From NCBI RefSeq assembly GCF_958979055.1, contig NC_084887.1, positions 34,884,620-34,948,619 of the forward strand: DNA of 64,000 nt, given 5' to 3'. Below the pieces are notes generated by a model. The model searched no databases and was not told the DNA's origin. It saw nothing but the letters and a program-made list of their open reading frames with translations. Source of the DNA: Alnus glutinosa (Eukaryota; Streptophyta; Magnoliopsida; Fagales; Betulaceae). Both the position numbers and the translations under genes were made by a program. Numbering within the stretch: the first letter of the stretch is position 1; every line of letters starts with the position of its first letter. Shown here piece by piece: positions 57,241 to 64,000 of this stretch.

Positions 57241-57979
57241 ACTCCATCGTCTAAAACTATTTATATGGCATTAATAGTTTGTCACCTCAGGTAAAAAAAT
57301 ATACATTTTTTACTTTCCTAAGTACTTTCCTTCTTCTTCTTTTTTTTTTTTTTTTTTCAATTGTAAATAGGTTTATATGATTTTGGACATAATGAGTAAA
57401 ATAGACAAAAAAAAAATAAAGAATTAAGAGTTAAATTTAAAATCCAAGGGAGTAAATTGAAATTGCATTATTACTTGTAAAGTAAATTTATATTTTCTGT
57501 ACATTTCATTAATAATGCATTCTACTTGTTTTTACCATTATTAATAAATCGCATACAATGATAACCCGACAATCTCAAAACAAAGAAAAAAAGAAAAAAA
57601 AAAAAAAGAAAGAAAAGGTCAACAAAAAGTAATCCTTCTTAAACAAAAAAATAAAATTATACCAATACGTGGCACCAATAGTTGATTTCTTTCCCGCAAT
57701 TAATACGCATCATCAACACCGTGCTATAATCCCTTTTCTTTTCTTTTTTCTTTTTATTATTATTATTTCGTTTATTTATTATTTATTATTTATTTAAAAA
57801 AAAAAAAAAAAAAACCACTATCTATATCCAAATTACATAATGAATATTCGTATTATATCCACAAGTCAGACCGTTGAGGAATAGAAAGTTGTGAGTATAC
57901 GGTTGGCCGTTAGGACTTAGGATGAAGGCCACGAAAATGGACCGCCCACTTCCCTCTATAAGCCGTCAATATCCGAGCC

Positions 57980-58063
57980 CTCCTTTTCTCACTTGAAAAA
58001 TGTGAACACTGAACCGGCACACTCCTTTTCTCACTTGAAAAATGTGAACACTGAACCGGCACA
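57980..58063. repeat. Perfect tandem 42-bp duplication
   Basis: Two copies starting ctccttttctcacttgaaaa at 57980 and 58022 look identical, so the duplication is recent or the locus is unstable. A gcatgtat tract follows at 58070-58100. Confidence 0.9.
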
Positions 58064-58111
58064 CATACGCATGTATGCATGTATGCATGTGTATATGTAT
58101 GTATTTTTAGT

Positions 58112-58369
58112 CCTATGATAAAGCGCGACATTCAGAACTACGGTCGTGACTCGTGCGTGTGCATGCGCGTGTCAGCCCTGAGCAAGCGAGCAGTTTTCGA
58201 TTTCGGGCGTCATCCTACGGCGTACGCTGAACTGCTGCAACGTGAAAAGCGCCTGACATCACGTGGGTCGCCATTGTTGAATGATGACATGGACGGACAT
58301 ATGTGGATAAGACTACACTTGGTGTACCGATATCCTCAGCAACCTTTCATATTTAGGAAGTTGGGCTAA
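58112..58369 (+). other. GC-richer unassigned segment with an open frame
   Basis: Base composition is clearly richer in G and C than its surroundings and a frame runs open through RDSCVCMRVSALSKRAVFDF and RHPTAYAELLQREKRLTSRG to the left edge of the Mutator-like element. I do not recognise the protein and see no start or splice context that would make it a gene. It could be an exon remnant or captured sequence. Confidence 0.25.
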
Positions 58370-58711
58370 ATACCATTACCTCATAGTTAAATTTGAAGCG
58401 TTTTTAAGTTTAATATTTGAATTTGAATTTATATATATATATATATATTTGAGTTAGGGATAAAAATTTATTTGATATTTCTGTTAAATTTTTTGTTATA
58501 AAATTAACAGTCTGTCACATGTCAATCACTAAGGTTGACAAGTAGCACCATATAAAAAAATTAAAAATTAAAATATTTAAAAAATTATATAAAAATATTG
58601 AAATAATATAATTTTTTTTAAAAAAAGAATAGGGGATAGCTCCTTGGCCACCACAGGGGTGGCCGGCCACCCCCATTTTGGCCATGGGGTGATTCGACAA
58701 AGAAAGAAAGA

Positions 58712-58785
<74 letters not shown>

Positions 58786-59989
58786 TTATGGGTTTTGGCC
58801 CCTGGGGGTGGTTCGGCCACCTCCAAGGGCCAAACTCTCTAAAAAAAATTTGAAGAGTTTGCTCATGGGGTGGCCAAACCATTCCCATGTAGGAGTGTGA
58901 TCAAATACCTGCGGACCCGCCCCAACCCGCATGGCGCATGCCCCACCCCTAAAATTTCGGGTTTTAGTTGATTTTTTGTGGATACAGGTCCAAAAATGAT
59001 ATACCCGTGCGAGGCGGGGCGGGGCGGGTTGGGGTTTTTAAAAACCCCGGGGATCCGCCCTACCCCGCTAACCCTTCAAAAACCTAAAATTATAAAAACC
59101 CTACTTGGCCCTTCGTCATTTCTATTTTCTTAGCTACGAAACCTTGCGCCGCCTACCCTTCTTCTTCTTCCTTTTCTCCTTCACCCCCTCACCCCCTCAC
59201 CCCCTTTTGCCCTTTGTCTTCTTCCTTCCATTTATGAGGAAGACTGGAAGACACCATTTTCTTCATCCTCACAGAAAAAATCCTAAGTTCTTCATCTTCC
59301 CTTTTCTTCCCCTACACCGCACGGCGCCATAGCCTCAATCGATCGTTCCCACCTTCGCTTGCTCCGCCGGTCCTGTGGCCTATGGGGACGTCATGAACAT
59401 GCGGTTTCAAGACTGGGAAGATCGGCTTCAAGACCTTCAGTTGTGGCTCCATGATTGCATCATCGTCCATAGGTTGGTGTTTCTCTCATTCTTTGGCCTT
59501 TGTTGCTATCATTTCTTTTATGAATATGGCTTGAATCTAGGTATTGAATATGGGTATTGAATCTTTGCTAGCTTTCTAGGTATTGAATCTGACTTTGGTT
59601 TGATTTTTCTCATGTTTTGGCCTGGATCGAGGACACTCGCACAACCTCGCATCCCCCGCCCCACGTCACCCACCCTCGCACGGTTGTCATTGATTTTATG
59701 CAATTTACGGGTGTGAATTTGTGAACCCACACCCCTGCGGGGCGGGGCAAAAAAATGGGTATCCCTGCCACCCCCCTCCCCCCGCCCTATGCTTAGCCCT
59801 ACTCCCATGGGCCTCAGCCACCCCCAACGGCCAAAACCCATATTTATTTTTTTTTGCCATGTGGTGGCTAAACCACCCCCCATCCCCATGGGGGGTGGTT
59901 CGACCACCCCAAACCGACGAAGGAGCCACCCTTTTTTTCAATTTTTTTTAATTATATTATTTTATTATTTTATATATAATTTTTTAAAG

Positions 59990-60059
<70 letters not shown>

Positions 60060-60239
60060 GCCACGTGTTAACTTCAGCGGTTGACACGTGGCAGACCGTT
60101 AATTTTTGGACGGAAAATCTAACAGGGGTACCAAATGAGTTTTTACTCCTAACTCAGGTACCACCTATGATACAAATTAAAACTCAGGTTCTAAATTTAA
60201 AAACGTTTAAAACTTAGGTACCAATGATATATTTAACCC
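58363..60239. mobile_element. Mutator-like TIR element with inverted arms of 200 bp or more
   Basis: The left end gggctaaataccattacctc and the right end, reverse-complemented, gggttaaatatatcattggt start long inverted arms. These pair through gcgtttttaa, gagttagg, the TCTGTTA block and aattaacRgtctgYcac. Flanking 9-mers taggaagtt (58354..58362) and tagaaagta (60240..60248) agree at 7 of 9 positions, as expected for an old Mutator-type target duplication. Both arms contain a long (TA)n tract (58721-58781 and 59995-60057) next to GGTGG/CCACC motifs. A hAT element is nested inside. No transposase is seen. Confidence 0.75.
58890..59801. mobile_element. hAT-type element nested in the Mutator-like element
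   Basis: The ends taggagtgtgatcaa and, reverse-complemented, tagggctaagcatag fit hAT termini. The flanking 8-mers ttcccatg (58882..58889) and ctcccatg (59802..59809) differ at one base. Subterminal sequence is very GC-rich (gaggcggggcggggcggg and its inverse). The middle carries a short exon-like frame (MNMRFQDWEDRLQDLQLW) with a gt donor-like site after ccatag, possibly captured host sequence. No transposase domain was recognised. Confidence 0.65.
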
Positions 60240-60249
60240 TAGAAAGTAA

Positions 60250-60737
60250 AGCCGCGGAGATTTGATGGAATTAGATATTGTGGCCATGCACTGTGAGGGA
60301 TGGGTTCTATGGCCTCCGATCTACGGATGGGTGCTATCGGTGATGGCGCGTGTCCTCTATGCGTCGTCGTCTCTAGTGAAGTTCGCCTCTGTCTCCACTG
60401 CCGACAGCTTGTTTTAGGTGTTTTCTTGCTTATGTGTTGTGTATTCCTCTTGTTTCTCTAATACAGTCTGTGTGTATTACTCAAATTTTATTCGAGATTT
60501 TGTTGGCTCAATGCTAGATCAACCATCTTTTATTTGAGAGTGAGTGTTAATGTAAAAGAGGCTCAATTGTAATTCTTGTAAGATTTGTTGTTTCTGTTCC
60601 GACATCTGTTTTTTTAAGTTAGCTAGATTCTTTTGGCTTAGAGTGTAGGGGTCTTGTACCTCATTTTTCAAGATGTAAGCCTTCGGGCCTTTTCAGTAAT
60701 ATATAGTAGCACATGCTACATGTTCTAAAAAAAAAAA
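60250..60737 (+). mobile_element. 3' tail of a LINE-type retroelement
   Basis: Non-coding sequence ending in ccttcgggccttttcagtaa tatatag and an A11 run (60727-60737) resembles the 3' UTR of a plant L1-type LINE. The Mutator-like element that follows begins immediately after the A run. Confidence 0.45.
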
Positions 60738-61089
60738 GGGTTAAATACAAAAAAGCCCCCCAAACTACTACCCGTTCTCCGAATGGCCCCCCGAACTACC
60801 AGTGCTAGCAGTCTGGCCCCCCAAACTACTAATTGCTTGTTTTTTGGCCCCCTCCATCAATTTATACCGTCTAAATGGATGAAAAACACTACATGTGCAC
60901 AACACGTGACTCTGAAGGACAGGAAAATCCGCAAATGCCCTTAATTTAACATTGAAATTACTAGATTGCCCTTCTTGAGAAAAACACATGTATGAGTGGT
61001 TTAGGGCCAGAATATTACAGCAATACCATTCGTCTTCTGGATTCATTGACTGTATCATCTCCATCGCTGCCTCTTCTCGGTTCCACCAC

Positions 61090-62165
61090 TAGAGCTCCGA
61101 ACGAGACCTCCCAGATGACCCAACGTCGTTGCACTCATCCCTCATTTCATCAAACAAAGTTATCACCACCTATATTTGAGCTGGTGACTTATATTCTACT
61201 CTTAAAGTATTTGACAATATGCCAGTGAAGAATACAGTTACTTGGAATTCAATCTTGGCCTGCTATTTGAAGAAACCTGCGAATATGAAAGAAGCCTGTG
61301 GACTATTCGATAGGATTCCTAAACCAGACATTGTTTCATACAACACAATGCTAGCTTGTTATTTGCACAATTCTAATATAGATACTGCACATGATATCTT
61401 CGACAGGATTCTCTGTTAAAGATACGACGTCTTGGAACATGATGGTATCGGGTTTTGCTCAGAATGGAAAGATGAAGGAAGCATGCAAGTTGTTTTTTAT
61501 GATGCCGAATAAGAATAGTGTATCGTGGAGTGCAATGATCTTGGGGTATGTTGAATGTGGGAATTTGGAATGTATGTTGGAGTTGTTTGAGATAGCACCG
61601 GTTAAGAGTGTGGTGGCATGGACTGGCATGATTACTGGTTATATGAAGTTTGGGAAGATTGGATTGGCGGAGAAGATGTTTCAAGAGATGCCCATGAAAA
61701 AATTTGGTGGCATGGAATGCTATGATTGCAGGTTATGTTGAAAATGATCGAGCAGAAGATGGTTTGAAGCTTTTTATGAAAATGGTGGGAGTTGGGGTTA
61801 GGCCAAGCCCATCAAGCTTGAGTAGTGCTTTATTGGGTTGTAGTAATCTATCAGTATCGCAGTTGGGTAAACAAATTCATCAGTTGGTTTCTAAGTATCA
61901 CTGTATGGAGATACTACAGCGGCAACTTCATTGATTAGCATGTATTGTAAGTGTGGAGGTTTGGAGGATGCTTGGAGATTGTTTAATGAGATTCCCAAAA
62001 AAGATGTGGTCACTTGAAATACAATGATTTCTGGTTATGCTCAACATGGGGCAGGAGAAAAGGCTCTCCATTTATTTAATGAGATGAGGGACAACTGAGA
62101 AGCGAATGAAGCCAAATTGGATTACCTTTGTTGCAGTATTACTAGCTTGCAACCATGCACGAGAT
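61090..62165 (+). pseudogene. Captured PPR (PLS-class) gene fragment, At4g16835-like
   Basis: Joined across frames, this reads as consecutive pentatricopeptide repeats: [102 protein letters not shown], then TMISGYAQHGAGEKALHLF and KPNWITFVAVLLACNHA. Order and wording resemble the Arabidopsis mitochondrial PPR protein At4g16835. The frame shifts near 61410, 61700 and 61910. In-frame stops include TGA at 61177 (YI-stop-AGD, expected Arg) and TGA at 62015 (expected Trp). The piece stops short of the E and DYW domains. It is a non-functional gene fragment inside the TIR element. Confidence 0.8.
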
Positions 62166-62169
62166 TTGC

Positions 62170-62535
62170 CTAAAGTGATGCCACGTCCATCACATTGGCC
62201 AGATGTCATTGCTCCTCATTTGGAGCCTCATACTCAGCAATCATGTGCTGCTACTAACGCGGGACCCACACCAGAATTTGTTGCTCAACATGTGGAAACT
62301 GAACCCACAAATGTATCCACGTCTCATGCACTTGCAATGGAAGACTTCTCTACTGTCCCTATCCTTGACTTACGTCCCCACATCCCAGAAGCAACAAATG
62401 CAGGACCTTCATCACCTTCCTTTCTTCATCTCATGATTATTAGTGCTAGATACAATATTTTCAAACCCAAAACTCTACTGAAATACGATATGAGGAGGCA
62501 AAGGATACTGAAATCTAGCAAACCACAACACTAGT
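62170..62535 (+). other. Possible Ty1/copia polyprotein scrap
   Basis: The frame contains HLMIISARYNIFKPKTLL, which recalls the HPMxTRxKxxIFKPK linker between integrase and reverse transcriptase in plant copia elements, preceded by a Pro/Thr-rich stretch like the usual linker. It is short and the conserved TR is lost, so this is tentative. Confidence 0.35.
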
Positions 62536-63265
62536 CATTGAAGAACATAAAAAATGGCACCAGTAAAATCCACGCTCACCGCACCAGTGACAAGAGGAGA
62601 AAAACCAAAAACCAAAACCAAAACCAGAATTCTAACAAGTGAAAAATCCAACCAGAAATATACCTCATCCACCGGTAAAAAGAAAAAAAAAACCTGATTC
62701 ACTGGAAAAGATACCTTCACGTCTCCACCACAGATCGCCAGAGGCACTCCAAAAGTCGGACAAAACTTGCCAACAGCCGCCAAGAAGCTAAACCCACCGC
62801 AAACAAGTTGGCTGATAGTCACCAACCAACGACCGCCACCAAGAATCTCCAAGATTGAGGAGGTTGAACATGTCCTCTGTGCAGGACACCCTTCATACGA
62901 TATGAGAAGGGCATTTTTGGGTTTTTTTAGCTTTAAACATCACGTGCCATGCACATGTAGTGTTTTCCATCCACTTAGACGGTATAAATTGACGGAGGGG
63001 GCAAAAAAACAAGCAATTGGTAGTTTGGGAGGGCCGGACTGCAAGTACTGATAGTTCGGAGGGCCATCCAGAGAACGGATGGTAATTTGTGGGGCTTTTT
63101 TTGCATTTAACTAAAAAAGAAATAAAGAAAAGAATGAGATAAGAATGTTTTCTGTACGAAAGATTGTTTTATGAATTAATTTACTACTACTTCTAATAAA
63201 AATCTGACTTACCCATAATAAAGTCTTATATTCCGCTATTTAATCCTTAATACACAATAAAAAGA

Positions 63266-63632
63266 GGGATAAATATATTTTAGCCCCCAAACTACTACCC
63301 TTTCTCCGGATGGCCCCCCAAACTACCAATGCTTAGATTCTGGCCCCCCAAACTACCACTTTCTGATTTTTTGGCCCCATCCGTCCATTTATGCCGTCAA
63401 TTTTAAACAGAAATCCGAAAATACCCTTCCTACACTTTGAGATTCCCACGGGTAAAGGAAGGGTATTTTCGGGTTTTTGGCCAATTTCTGTTAGAATTGA
63501 CGGCATAAATAGACGGATGGGGCCAAAAAATCAGAAAGTGGTAGTTTTGGGAGCCAGAATTTAAGCATTGGTAGTTTGGGGGGCCATCTGGAGAAAGGGT
63601 GGTAGTTTGAGGGGTTAAATTATATTTAACCC
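63266..63632. mobile_element. Miniature Mutator-like element with perfect 9-bp TSD
   Basis: Arms of about 165 bp (gggataaatatattttagcc at the left; gggttaaatataatttaacc reverse-complemented at the right) carry the same ggccccccaaactacca blocks and tttatgccgtcaatt as the Pack-MULE-like element next door. The flanking 9-mers ataaaaaga at 63257..63265 and 63633..63641 are identical. The element is almost only arms, with a central cttcctac/gtaaaggaag hairpin. Confidence 0.9.
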
Positions 63633-63825
63633 ATAAAAAGATATATCTAACTTATTTCAAACAACAATTAGCATTATCTCTAACAAAGATGGTTCAAATT
63701 TTACGAGCATATACCTTTTTAAGAATATGCAATGAAACATATAAATCATTTCCGAGTTTTTCAAATATGTGTATACATTTGGTTCGATTCATAGGTAATG
63801 CATATTATTTGGTAGGTAATGTACT

Positions 63826-63990
63826 TGTTATTTAGTATACTGTCATACGATTGTCATATAATTTAATGGTGAGACAGTAAAAATCAATAATTGGATCATG
63901 ACTTGTAAAAAAAAATATCAGTGACCAATTTTACTGTCACATTATTTTAGTTGTACAACAGTCATGTAACATTCTATTAAATAAGATTAC
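63826..63990. mobile_element. MITE, same family as 35130-35285
   Basis: Inverted arms begin ttatttagtatactgtcata at the left and ttatttaatagaatgttaca reverse-complemented at the right. The interior atgacttgtaaaaaaa is shared with the copy at 35130. The right end lies close to the window edge. Confidence 0.65.
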
Positions 63991-64000
63991 TCTATTTAGT

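Larger units (their letters stand above)
60738..63113. mobile_element. Pack-MULE-like element carrying a captured PPR gene fragment
   Basis: The left arm starts gggttaaatacaaaaaagcc and the right arm, reverse-complemented, gttaaatgcaaaaaaagcc. The arms pair over about 170 bases with repeated ggccccccaaactac blocks, tttataccgtc and aaaacactacatgtgca. The flanking 9-mers aaaaaaaaa and aaaaagaaa are compatible with a 9-bp duplication made inside the poly(A) tail on the left. The cargo is a decayed PPR gene piece, a copia-like scrap and unassigned sequence. No transposase frame is present, so mobilisation would need one in trans. Confidence 0.75.

Noticed and set aside
58577..58888. Ile-Tyr repeat ORFs around the (TA)n tracts (also near 59789-60058)
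   Set aside because: Alternating IYIYIY is the translation of a TA microsatellite.
61219..61934. Functional PPR genes
   Set aside because: Three overlapping frames form one continuous repeat array only if frameshifts and stops are ignored, and the array lies between transposon arms without the E/DYW end.

Overview
This window is nuclear DNA from a flowering plant, almost certainly a eudicot. The genes are intron-rich with canonical GT-AG splice sites. The long AT-rich spacers are full of (AT)n, (GA)n and (CT)n tracts, miniature inverted-repeat elements, poly(A)-ended retroelement tails, hAT- and Mutator-like elements. All families recognised are land-plant nuclear families; no species is claimed. 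Gene models below were built by hand from reading frames and splice sites, and exon lengths were checked for phase.

Layout. (1) 1-8.3 kb: two head-to-tail copies of a PQQ-propeller (polyvinylalcohol dehydrogenase-like) gene on the + strand; the first is cut by the window edge, the second is complete (4 exons, 542 aa). (2) 8.8-13.3 kb, minus: an IQD calmodulin-binding scaffold protein (6 coding exons, 568 aa), convergent with the previous gene. (3) 17.7-24.9 kb, plus: the mitochondrial-type LepA/EF4 translation GTPase GUF1 (11 exons, 679 aa), with a LINE fragment plus nested MITE in intron 1 and a degenerate copy of its last exon downstream. (4) 26.2-30.6 kb, minus: a group IIb WRKY factor of the WRKY72/61 type (5 exons, 568 aa). 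(5) 30.6-38.5 kb: gene-free, repeat-rich. (6) 38.6-43.9 kb, minus: a serine carboxypeptidase-like gene (10 exons) with an intact catalytic triad but a 4-base frame break in exon 7. (7) 46.4-48.8 kb, minus: a plant cysteine oxidase (5 exons, 281 aa), the N-degron oxygen sensor, with a perfect hypoxia-responsive promoter element match upstream. (8) 49-64 kb: no intact gene; a dense transposon cluster. It holds three Mutator-like TIR elements within 5.3 kb. One carries a captured, decayed PPR gene fragment, one hosts a nested hAT element, and one is an empty 367-bp miniature with a perfect 9-bp target-site duplication.

The genes do not form a pathway; this is an ordinary plant gene neighbourhood. 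The most notable points are the gene-capturing Mutator-like cluster, the frame-broken carboxypeptidase, the hypoxia motif upstream of the cysteine oxidase, and the quinoprotein-type tandem pair. I see no sign of an undescribed multi-gene system.
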